A stretch of DNA of 5,242 nt from Chryseobacterium gleum (GTDB taxonomy: Bacteria; Bacteroidota; Bacteroidia; Flavobacteriales_D; Crocinitomicaceae). Of the stretch, positions 1 through 5,065 are shown piece by piece (position 1 is the first letter of the stretch; every line of letters starts with the position of its first letter). The DNA lies in contig CAMCQL010000144.1 of the NCBI GenBank assembly GCA_945877005.1, positions 1 through 5,242 on the forward strand, read 5' to 3'. The notes under the pieces were generated by a model. The model was not told the origin of the DNA, did not search any database, and saw only the letters and a program-made list of their open reading frames with translations. The position numbers and the translations under genes are program-made.

Positions 1-282
1 GATTTGACTTGGCCTCCAGGTGCTACTCATGTAAGCATTACAGGTGGTTATGGGAATGTCAATTTTGTGACTGGTGTGGTTGATTTTAAGTTGACGAATG
101 TGGTGAATTTGGCTACTACTGCTGCTTCCTCGAATGTTGCATTGACTCCAACTGCGGTGCCTGCTGGAACTGGCACAAAGTTCTTTCTGTTGAAGTTGGA
201 ATTTTTCCAACAAGTGAATGCACTTCAATACCCATTGAAGAATGGTGCTTTCAATTCGTTGAAAGTAATTGAAGTTGCTTAA
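1..282 (+). CDS. C-terminal part of an unidentified protein (5' end outside window)
   Basis: The frame is open from base 1 to a TAA at 280-282, giving the last 93 residues of a protein that starts upstream of the window. The visible part is rich in Thr, Val, Ala and Asn and has alternating hydrophobic stretches, which suggests beta structure. It opens with DLTWPPGATHVSITGGYG and ends with a strand-like segment, KFFLLKLEFFQQVN, then YPLKNGAF and a terminal VIEVA. There are no Cys residues and no membrane helix. The ending recalls C-termini of uncharacterised Bacteroidota proteins (DUF6266-like), but this is a memory-based impression and the family is not assigned. It is followed 68 bases later by two tiny membrane-protein genes in the same direction, so the three may form one unit. 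Its first 60 bases are about 47% GC by count, visibly higher than parts of the minus-strand cluster. Confidence 0.75.
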   Translation, partial: DLTWPPGATHVSITGGYGNVNFVTGVVDFKLTNVVNLATTAASSNVALTPTAVPAGTGTKFFLLKLEFFQQVNALQYPLKNGAFNSLKVIEVA

Positions 283-350
283 TTGAATTTGAAAATGGAC
301 GTGTACTTGTGTGCGTTCATTTATTTACTCATCTTTTAAAAATTGAAAAA

Positions 351-560
351 ATGAATTTAGTTCAAAGAATAAAATCACCTACACCGAATTTCTTCAAAAT
401 ATTACGAAATATTGGTTTGGGTTTAGCTGCTGCAGGTGGTGCATTATTAGCAACTCCTTTTCACTTACCTGAAATTATCTCAACTATTGGAGAGTATTTG
501 ATGGTTGGTGGTTCTGTGGCTTCTGCAGTATCGCAGTCTACTGTAGAAAGTGAGAATTAA
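351..560 (+). CDS. Small hydrophobic, holin-like membrane protein of unknown function
   Basis: This gene encodes 69 aa. The ATG at 351 is chosen over an in-frame GTG at 309 because it follows an A-rich leader (AAAAATTGAAAAA) typical of Bacteroidota, and because the extra 14 residues would add nothing recognisable. The protein has a basic amphipathic start (MNLVQRIKSPTPNFFKILRN), a Gly/Ala-rich hydrophobic stretch at about residues 21-36, a second hydrophobic stretch at about 41-60, and a short polar tail. Small size with two hydrophobic segments is holin-like, but no phage lysis gene is present, so a lysis role is not supported. From memory, very similar short hypothetical proteins are common in Bacteroidota. 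It lies 24 bases upstream of the next small gene and is probably co-transcribed with it. Confidence 0.7.
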   Translation: MNLVQRIKSPTPNFFKILRNIGLGLAAAGGALLATPFHLPEIISTIGEYLMVGGSVASAVSQSTVESEN

Positions 561-584
561 TAAACGCTTTAAGACCTACTAACT

Positions 585-767
585 ATGCAACCTCATCACG
601 ACCATACAACCAGTGCAGGAACATTAACCGGAACGGTGTTTACCGTTTGTGCAATGATTGATACGCACGACTATTTGAAAACGATCATTCTTGCCTTTGT
701 TGGTGCTATCGTGAGTTTTGTGGTTACGTTGGTTTTGAAAAGGGTAGTGAAGCGATTTGAAAAGTAG
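585..767 (+). CDS. Small single-pass membrane protein with His-rich N-terminus, unknown function
   Basis: This gene encodes 60 aa from an ATG at 585 to a TAG at 765-767. The N-terminus carries the His cluster MQPHHDHTT, followed by a Thr/Gly-rich segment to about residue 25. A single strong transmembrane helix spans about residues 33-51 (from TIILAFVGAIV to TLVL), and the protein ends in a basic tail, KRVVKRFEK. By the positive-inside rule the C-terminus should be cytoplasmic, which puts the His-rich end outside. It is the last gene before a strong terminator 17 bases downstream. Its 3' half and the terminator recur as a truncated copy at 4854-4995. In that copy several differences are synonymous or conservative, which suggests the coding sequence was once under selection. 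No function is recognised; His residues alone do not prove metal binding. Confidence 0.7.
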   Translation: MQPHHDHTTSAGTLTGTVFTVCAMIDTHDYLKTIILAFVGAIVSFVVTLVLKRVVKRFEK

Positions 768-816
768 AATAGACTGACAAAAAGAAACCCCACTCGAAGT
801 GATTTGAGTGGGGTTT
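682..816 (+). repeat. Direct repeat, copy A (3' end of the 60-aa gene plus terminator)
   Basis: This 135-base stretch aligns without gaps to 4861-4995 with 9 mismatches by hand count (about 93% identity). It covers the transmembrane helix and tail codons of the 60-aa gene, its stop codon, and the whole terminator hairpin. The two copies have the same orientation and start 4179 bases apart, bracketing the minus-strand metal-binding gene cluster. Copy A is the intact one. Confidence 0.9.
785..816. terminator. Bidirectional Rho-independent terminator with GNRA tetraloop
   Basis: AAACCCCACTCGAA (785-798) pairs with 803-816, ending GAGTGGGGTTT, to give a 14-bp stem (one G-U pair when read on the + strand) closed by the tetraloop GTGA, a GNRA loop. 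On the + strand it is followed by TGTTTTTAT. On the - strand the stem is followed by CTTTTTGT. It can therefore end both the small-gene unit on the + strand and the metal cluster, whose last gene stops at 834 on the - strand. Confidence 0.9.
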
Positions 817-833
817 TGTTTTTATAAAATTTA

Positions 834-1643
834 TTAATAAATATTATAAAAATTATATTCTAATCGAATAAAAAATCCATTCGGAGCTGTACGTACCATA
901 TTCGAATATAATTGTTGTCGATAAGCTAAGTCAAGTCGTATTTTACTTAAGAATATGAATTGAATTGAAGGAGCTATATCCACAAATTTTTTATCATCGT
1001 GAAGTAAATTTTGACTTAAAAATTCACACATCAAATTAATGTTTGTTTGTCTATAATCGGTATATTTTTTCGGTAATATTAATTTACCGAATGATAAAGT
1101 TGAATAGATTGCTTTGTCCGTTATAAATTTTGGAAATAAGTTTTTTTGTCCATTATTTAGAGCCTTCATAAAACTTACTGCAAAACTTATTGCTACTCTA
1201 TTTGATAATTTTGTAGCATTTAACCCCAATTCGTAACCAGTATTATGGCCTATTAGATTTATTTCTTCTTGATGAATCTTTGATTTATTAAAACTATAAC
1301 GACCAAAACCTGCCATTCTGAAGTGTTTTTTTACATCATCTTTATTTATAAACTTATGTTTCATATAAAAGGAAGCTCCCTCTAAATCCAAGGATTTATT
1401 TAGGTTACTCATAAAGGTTGTTGCATGGATCATCCATTTATTATTGATTCCGTACATCAATTCTGGCATGGTATGAGAAATACTACCACTTTCATTTATT
1501 TTTTTCATCGTGCTATTCATCCATCGAAGCCCTAAATTTCCTTTCGGCATGTTACTTGCAGGTTCCGAAAACACGAACAGTTCTTGTGAATTACAAGAAC
1601 TGTAAATTAATATTACAACCGTAAGTAAAAAGCATAATTTCAT
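834..1643 (-). CDS. Predicted outer-membrane beta-barrel protein of the metal cluster
   Basis: This gene encodes 269 aa. An N-terminal export signal (MKLCFLLTVVILIYSSCNSQ) is followed by ELFVFSEPASNMPKGNLGLR. Cleavage is possible after Gln20, or at a weak lipobox at Cys17. The remainder alternates short amphipathic strands with polar turns, contains HFRMAGFGRYSFNKS and INLIGHNTGYELG, and ends in an aromatic strand, RLEYNFYNIY, as outer-membrane barrels usually do. From memory, it matches a Bacteroidota family of hypothetical barrels found beside HMA-domain and copper genes. It starts 3 bases after the stop of the upstream HMA gene, so translation is probably coupled. A likely role is an outer-membrane channel or sensor for the cluster; the substrate is unknown. 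The 60 bases at 841-900 are only 25% GC. It is the last gene before the bidirectional terminator. Confidence 0.8.
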   Translation of the reverse strand: MKLCFLLTVVILIYSSCNSQELFVFSEPASNMPKGNLGLRWMNSTMKKINESGSISHTMPELMYGINNKWMIHATTFMSNLNKSLDLEGASFYMKHKFINKDDVKKHFRMAGFGRYSFNKSKIHQEEINLIGHNTGYELGLNATKLSNRVAISFAVSFMKALNNGQKNLFPKFITDKAIYSTLSFGKLILPKKYTDYRQTNINLMCEFLSQNLLHDDKKFVDIAPSIQFIFLSKIRLDLAYRQQLYSNMVRTAPNGFFIRLEYNFYNIY

Positions 1644-1646
1644 AGT

Positions 1647-2135
1647 TTAAAGAGTTGAAATATTGATTACGTTTTTATCCGATGAATTTGTGTTTTTAAA
1701 CTTATTGAATCTTTTTTCATTTAAAAATCCTTTGTTTGTGATATAGAATTCAACGTAGGGATTTGTACTATTAAAATCTTCATTCACTCTGAATTCCACT
1801 CCATCAAGTGTAAATGAATTTTTAGTTAATTCTTTTACCCCGCTGAGTTGTGTAACAAAACTTAATTGCCCTATCGTAAAACCTGCACTTTCAACAGCAT
1901 TTTTAATTCGATTAAAATCGACAATTTCACCCTGCTTAAATGTGAGTATATACGATGCTGTTTCGATACTTGAAACAATGGAGTCAATAAATTTTATTTT
2001 TTCTAAACTTTTCTTAATTGACAAATTACACATACTACAAGTTAAACCACTTGCTTGCAATTCCGCTTTTGATATTTGAGTAAATCCTACGTTTATTAAA
2101 CATATAAGTAACAAGGATAAAAGTGTTTTTTTCAT
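1647..2135 (-). CDS. Exported HMA-domain (heavy-metal-associated) protein
   Basis: This gene encodes 162 aa. The ATG at 2135 is preferred over an in-frame ATG at 2168 because it places a clean signal peptide (MKKTLLSLLLICLINVGFTQ) at the N-terminus; the longer form would put 11 polar residues before it. The mature protein starts with an HMA fold (about residues 22-90) carrying the metal-binding GLTCSMCNLSI, Cys33 and Cys36, near its start. It then shows the expected helix, two strands, helix (about VDFNRIKNAVESAG) and last strand. The CxxC motif binds soft metals such as Cu(I) in this family. A C-terminal region of about 70 residues (from about 91) has no Cys and no family I recognise. The protein should be periplasmic, unlike cytosolic CopZ chaperones. 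The stop lies 3 bases before the barrel gene, so the pair is almost certainly co-expressed. Confidence 0.85.
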   Translation of the reverse strand: MKKTLLSLLLICLINVGFTQISKAELQASGLTCSMCNLSIKKSLEKIKFIDSIVSSIETASYILTFKQGEIVDFNRIKNAVESAGFTIGQLSFVTQLSGVKELTKNSFTLDGVEFRVNEDFNSTNPYVEFYITNKGFLNEKRFNKFKNTNSSDKNVINISTL

Positions 2136-2213
2136 TTTTATTTTTTTGAATAATTCGTTACCATCCATTTATTTTTCGTTGGATGAATACTAATTGGTCT
2201 TAATTTAACTTAA

Positions 2214-2246
2214 TAGAGTGACGTTTTTTATACATCAGTCACTCTA
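2214..2246. promoter_or_regulatory. Intergenic dyad/hairpin (possible attenuator, weak terminator or operator)
   Basis: TAGAGTGAC (2214-2222) and GTCACTCTA (2238-2246) form a perfect 9-bp inverted repeat around a 15-base loop. It lies in the 124-base gap between the beta-propeller gene and the downstream HMA gene. Read on the - strand, the stem is followed by TTAAGTTAAATTAAG, with no clean T-run, so full termination is doubtful. It could lower read-through, protect an mRNA end, or bind a regulator about 80 bases upstream of the HMA start. No convincing Bacteroidota -7/-33 promoter was found in the gap. Confidence 0.5.
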
Positions 2247-2259
2247 GTAATCAATATGT

Positions 2260-3324
2260 TTATTGTCTTATGACAATACCATTTGGTTTTTGTCCAACTT
2301 TAATAGTTTTTTGAACTGAGTGAGAATCAACATCAATGACTGATACAGTTCCTTCGCCTTGATTCGTTACAAATGCTTTGGTTCCCTCATTATTAAACGC
2401 TATTGCATGCGCATCTGCTCCAGTTGATATATTGCCTTGCAAAGTCCAAACACTGCCAACTATAGTATAATAAATTACTTTTCCGTTAGTGGCATCAGAA
2501 ACCCACAGTTCCCCGCTTGCTGTATGGTATGCAACATAACCAGGTTTGAAGCCTAAGTTTATGGTACTTGTTACGTTCATCCCCGATACAGAAATTTCGG
2601 AAATGGTTTGGCTCATCTCATTATCAACATACAATTTGCCATTACTCGCACTCCAAGCACCAACAGGGTCAGTGCCAACTGTAAGTGTTGTATGTATCAT
2701 TTTTGAATTGGCATCAATAAGGGTAACCGTTCCATCCATTGTATTACAAGCAAAAGCCATCGTTCCATCGTTTGAAAATGTAACTTCTGAAAGGCCCTTG
2801 CCAACATTTATGGTATTTTGAAGTGTCCAGTCTGATGTTTTGTAAACTAAAACTTGGCTTTGAATAGTATTCATTTGTCCAATCCAAAGTTCAGTTCCTG
2901 CATTATTGAAAATGGCATTATGTGGTAATTTAGCCAAAGAAATTTCTTTGTCAATCATTCCAGTTACAACATCAATTATCTGAACTTTTAAACCAGTAGT
3001 TGTTCCACCGTGACCTGCGTGACCTCCACTCAGGTCGGTTCCAGTTATAGCAACTGCTAACTTAGTTTTTGCTGGGTTTATGTAAATGTGATGCGGAAAT
3101 GTTGCTCCATTCAAACTAATGGTTTCAGAAACAGTATTATCAGAAAGTTTGATAACTGAAATATTATTAGATGCTCCATTTACGACATAAGCTGCTGGAT
3201 AATTTATATTTAGCATCGTATGACCTGCATCGTGGTTCATATCATCCATATCGTGTTTTTTGCACGATGAAATTGTGGAAGCAAAAATTGAAACCGCAAA
3301 GATTGCTATTGTGGAATTTTTCAT
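2260..3324 (-). CDS. YncE/YVTN-family seven-bladed beta-propeller lipoprotein with metal-binding-like N-terminus
   Basis: This gene encodes 354 aa. The signal ends in a lipobox-like ISSC with Cys21, so it is probably a lipoprotein. It is followed by KKHDMDDMNHDAGHTM (22-37), rich in His, Met and Asp and suited to binding copper or another metal. From about residue 42 there are seven repeats with the YVTN pattern: a phrase such as GTVSVIDVD, a TIxVG turn, then a strand such as GTKAFVTNQ. Examples are YVVNGASNNISVIKL (blade 1), DGTVTLIDANS (blade 4) and EGTVSVIDVDS (blade 7, followed by a terminal strand). A loop in blade 2 carries GGHAGHGG (100-107), and PHH (77-79) and PH (134-135) add further His. 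YncE-type propellers are extracytoplasmic binding proteins, generally without demonstrated catalysis. The gene starts 26 bases after the HMA-DUF3347 gene stop and is probably in the same operon. The metal role is inferred from the neighbours and the His/Met residues. Confidence 0.85.
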   Translation of the reverse strand: MKNSTIAIFAVSIFASTISSCKKHDMDDMNHDAGHTMLNINYPAAYVVNGASNNISVIKLSDNTVSETISLNGATFPHHIYINPAKTKLAVAITGTDLSGGHAGHGGTTTGLKVQIIDVVTGMIDKEISLAKLPHNAIFNNAGTELWIGQMNTIQSQVLVYKTSDWTLQNTINVGKGLSEVTFSNDGTMAFACNTMDGTVTLIDANSKMIHTTLTVGTDPVGAWSASNGKLYVDNEMSQTISEISVSGMNVTSTINLGFKPGYVAYHTASGELWVSDATNGKVIYYTIVGSVWTLQGNISTGADAHAIAFNNEGTKAFVTNQGEGTVSVIDVDSHSVQKTIKVGQKPNGIVIRQ

Positions 3325-3350
3325 TTTATTTATTTTAATTGTTTGAAATT

Positions 3351-4220
3351 TTATTTAATTGTTTCTACTGTTTTACCGCAAGACAGCATTTGCGAACCGT
3401 AGTAAGGATTTTTTATTCTACTTTCTTTGCTCAACCAATTTGCTCCTTTGCCATCATTGTACATTGTACAATTTTGGTAATAGATTGGGGTTTCTTGTTT
3501 TGAAACTTTAATAAGAGTATACATATTTTTTGAAAGCGATGTAAAATGGTCTCTTTGATGACCTGCATCTTTTGTTTTTTCAATAAGCTCGGTGTATAAA
3601 GCTAAATCCTTCATTACTTTCATCCAAACAGTATGTTCATCGGTTGAAAGTTTGGTCATATTTACGGCATTGATATTTGAAAGTAATTCTTTAGCAATTG
3701 AAGAAGCTAATTTTCCATCAGATTTTACCAAAGCATCTTTCAAAGCAAAATAGTTATCGAAAATCGATTTTAACTGATTTACTTCTTGGGCAGTTTCTGT
3801 TGTCTTCTCTGTTGTTCTTGCATCTTGATTGTGCGAAGAATGGTCTTCAACAACCTCTGTTTTAACAATAGCTGTTTTAGTTACTCTTTCATATTGGCAA
3901 CAACCGTGCAGTTTACTATACACATCATCAGGCGCAAGAAACTTATCGTTATCGTAACCAGCCAATGCAATACGTTTTAAGATTTCATCTTGATTTGTTT
4001 TCGTACTATCATAGGTGATAATTGCCATTTTTGTGTCTTTATCCCAATCCACTTTGGCAACTTTTTTAATGTTACCTGCTGTTTCAATGGTTGTTTCGCA
4101 CATACCACAATTACCATCGATTTTAACATTTTCTGTTTTTCTGTTTTTGATTTCAGCATTACATGCTATTGATGTTGGCAACACTAATGTTGCTAGCAAT
4201 ATTCTAACGATTGGACTCAT
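3351..4220 (-). CDS. HMA-domain plus DUF3347-like lipoprotein, probable copper-binding protein
   Basis: This gene encodes 289 aa. The signal MSPIVRILLATLVLPTSIAC has a lipobox-like SIAC with Cys20, so surface or periplasmic anchoring is likely. An HMA domain (about 30-94) carries NCGMC (Cys38, Cys41) and the late AGYDNDKF. Next come Cys107-Cys108 (HGCCQYE) and a Thr/Glu/His linker (DHSSH, 126-130). From about residue 148 a DUF3347-like helical domain begins with LKSIFDNYFALKDALVKSDG, has His196, His221 and His225, and ends with NCTMYNDGKGANWLSKE and NPYYGSQMLSCG. From memory, the usual form of this ending is CPM...ML.CG, as in the metal-binding tails of CusB-like proteins; here Thr252 replaces Pro. 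The fusion of two metal-binding modules in one lipoprotein suggests metal capture and transfer outside the cytoplasm. The gene is second in the cluster, 84 bases after the Cys-rich gene. Confidence 0.85.
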   Translation of the reverse strand: MSPIVRILLATLVLPTSIACNAEIKNRKTENVKIDGNCGMCETTIETAGNIKKVAKVDWDKDTKMAIITYDSTKTNQDEILKRIALAGYDNDKFLAPDDVYSKLHGCCQYERVTKTAIVKTEVVEDHSSHNQDARTTEKTTETAQEVNQLKSIFDNYFALKDALVKSDGKLASSIAKELLSNINAVNMTKLSTDEHTVWMKVMKDLALYTELIEKTKDAGHQRDHFTSLSKNMYTLIKVSKQETPIYYQNCTMYNDGKGANWLSKESRIKNPYYGSQMLSCGKTVETIK

Positions 4221-4304
4221 TCTATAAAATGTAAAGTTTGTACTAAGAAATTTGATTGTAAGCTATGCTCACAATTAGACAGACTATTGGCTATCTATGA
4301 TTAG

Positions 4305-4661
4305 TTAGACAATATTTGGAGGAGTCCAAATATTAGAGAATCCTGAAGAAGGAAATAATGTTAATGGATTAAATTTTTGTTTCTCAATCGTGGCACCCCA
4401 ATTTTTTTTATGGATTTCAATTGTAGTGGGAAGTGTAAAACTAAGACTTGAAACTGGGCAATTACATGATTTGTCTTTACATTTACCACCACACTTATGG
4501 TTTTCCACCGATTTTTTTTTGCTTTTCTTACAACACTCTTTAATTTTCGATTTCTTAGAACAACAACTTTTTTCAGTTCTCGTACCACAAGTAATTGGCT
4601 TGAAGGGAAGTGAAGTCGCACCCATTATTATGATAAGCAGTATGTTAATTGACTTGAACAT
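4305..4661 (-). CDS. Small Cys-rich exported protein, first gene of the metal cluster
   Basis: This gene encodes 118 aa. The ATG at 4661 is preferred over an in-frame TTG at 4673. A hydrophobic N-terminal segment (MFKSINILLIIIMGATS) is probably a signal peptide. A highly basic, Cys-rich middle follows, with nine Cys at residues 25, 33, 34, 43, 44, 57, 61, 66 and 68, in CC, CGGKC and CNC arrangements and mixed with many Lys. A Cys-free tail ends in GFSNIWTPPNIV. The CC pairs and terminal PP recall the small HYC_CC_PP-type proteins of Bacteroidota, but the HYC motif is missing, so the family is not assigned. The Cys arrangement suggests binding of several soft-metal ions, as in a metallothionein, but outside the cytoplasm. 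As the first gene of the cluster it follows the only long AT-rich upstream region. Confidence 0.75.
   Translation of the reverse strand: MFKSINILLIIIMGATSLPFKPITCGTRTEKSCCSKKSKIKECCKKSKKKSVENHKCGGKCKDKSCNCPVSSLSFTLPTTIEIHKKNWGATIEKQKFNPLTLFPSSGFSNIWTPPNIV
4311..4334. repeat. Perfect inverted repeat overlapping the end of the Cys-rich gene
   Basis: AATATTTGGA (4311-4320) and TCCAAATATT (4325-4334) form a 10-bp stem around a 4-base loop, inside the last codons of the Cys-rich gene (residues NIWTPPNI). On the - strand the stem is followed by GTCTAACTAATC, with no T-run, so it is not a standard terminator. It could be an mRNA-stabilising or processing hairpin that gives the first gene a different expression level, or it could be coincidence in AT-rich sequence. 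Confidence 0.5.
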
Positions 4662-4853
4662 TATTAATACCAAATTTAGTTTTTATTAGTTAAAATAAAA
4701 TAAAAAAATTTCTATATTTTTTTCTTTTAAGGATATTTAACCTTTTAATAAAGCATTAATATTTGAATATCATGCGATCTTGTTTTTAATTTCAATTACT
4801 AAAGTAAAATTCTCACTTTCTAAAAAAAAAACATTTTCTTTCATTGCTAATAG
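4662..4853 (-). promoter_or_regulatory. AT-rich upstream region of the metal cluster
   Basis: This stretch of about 190 bases holds no convincing gene and is strongly AT-rich, with long A and T runs. As the only long non-coding stretch upstream of the first metal-cluster gene, it should carry the cluster promoter. On the - strand, TAAATTTG (4671-4678) fits the Bacteroidota -7 pattern TAnnTTTG. However, no TTG lies at the expected -33 spacing, and it is only about 10 bases from the ATG, so it is weak. An interrupted dyad, GCAT...ATGC (4753-4775, with inner ATAT elements), is a candidate operator. Neither element is proven. Confidence 0.4.
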
Positions 4854-4946
4854 ACACACACGATTATTCTTGCCTTTGTTGGTGCTATCGTGAGTTTTGT
4901 GGTTACGTTGGTTTTAAAAAAGGTAATGAAGCGATTTGAAATGTAG
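4854..4946 (+). pseudogene. 5'-truncated copy of the 60-aa membrane-protein gene
   Basis: From 4860 the frame encodes TIILAFVGAIVSFVV, TLVLKKVMK and RFEM, then TAG at 4944-4946. This is the transmembrane helix and tail of the 60-aa protein encoded at 585-767, with three amino-acid changes (Arg to Lys, Val to Met, Lys to Met). An in-frame TAG at 4851-4853 lies just upstream and there is no start codon for the helix, so the His-rich N-terminal half is gone. The junction fits a 14-base deletion between two ACGA repeats of the intact copy (667-670 and 681-684). It is a remnant, not a working gene. Confidence 0.75.
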
Positions 4947-4995
4947 AATATACAGATAAAAAGAAACCCCACTCGAAGTAATTTGAGTGGGGTTT
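4861..4995 (+). repeat. Direct repeat, copy B (gene remnant plus terminator)
   Basis: This copy is ungapped and matches 682-816 with 9 mismatches in 135 bases. It forms the right-hand boundary of the interval that holds the metal cluster. Immediately left of 4854 similarity to copy A becomes weak, so the truncation point is near 4846-4860. On its right side similarity fades just past the terminator stem. Confidence 0.9.
4964..4995. terminator. Bidirectional terminator, second copy
   Basis: This is the same 14-bp stem as at 785-816, but the tetraloop is GTAA instead of GTGA; both are GNRA loops. On the + strand it is followed by CTTATTTTATTTTTT. On the - strand it is followed by CTTTTTATC, so it can terminate the Fic-like gene that comes from the right. 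It also insulates that gene from the metal cluster. Confidence 0.88.
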
Positions 4996-5065
4996 CTTAT
5001 TTTATTTTTTCTCTCTTTATAGTTGAAATTAAAGCTTTCTAGCATTTTCTGCCGTTATTCATTTC

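Noticed and set aside
309..350. GTG start at 309 for the 69-aa membrane protein
   Set aside because: The ATG at 351 has the better A-rich leader, and the added residues show no recognisable feature.
1..767. Prophage lysis module
   Set aside because: The small proteins are holin-like in size and hydrophobicity, but no endolysin or other phage gene is present to support it.
2136..2168. Longer start for the HMA protein at the ATG at 2168
   Set aside because: It would add 11 polar residues before a clear signal peptide; the ATG at 2135 has an A-rich leader and fits an exported protein.
2546..2821. 91-codon open frame on the + strand
   Set aside because: It is antisense to the beta-propeller gene, whose repeat pattern clearly fits the - strand, and its translation shows no family pattern.
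3786..4227. Several 60-70 codon open frames on both strands
   Set aside because: They overlap the HMA-DUF3347 lipoprotein gene in other frames, and their Phe/Ile/Cys-rich translations are typical of antisense or shifted reading of AT-rich DNA.
4662..4678. TTG start at 4673 for the Cys-rich gene and a full Bacteroidota promoter at TAAATTTG
   Set aside because: The ATG at 4661 is a better start. The -7-like box has no partner TTG at the normal distance and sits too close to the start codon for a firm promoter call.
4361..4689. Open frames of 86 codons (- strand, 4361-4621) and 99 codons (+ strand, 4390-4689)
   Set aside because: Both shadow the Cys-rich gene, which has the better start, a signal-like N-terminus and patterned Cys residues.
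834..4860. Calling the interval an insertion sequence or transposon
   Set aside because: No transposase, integrase or terminal inverted repeats were seen; only the flanking direct repeats support mobility.
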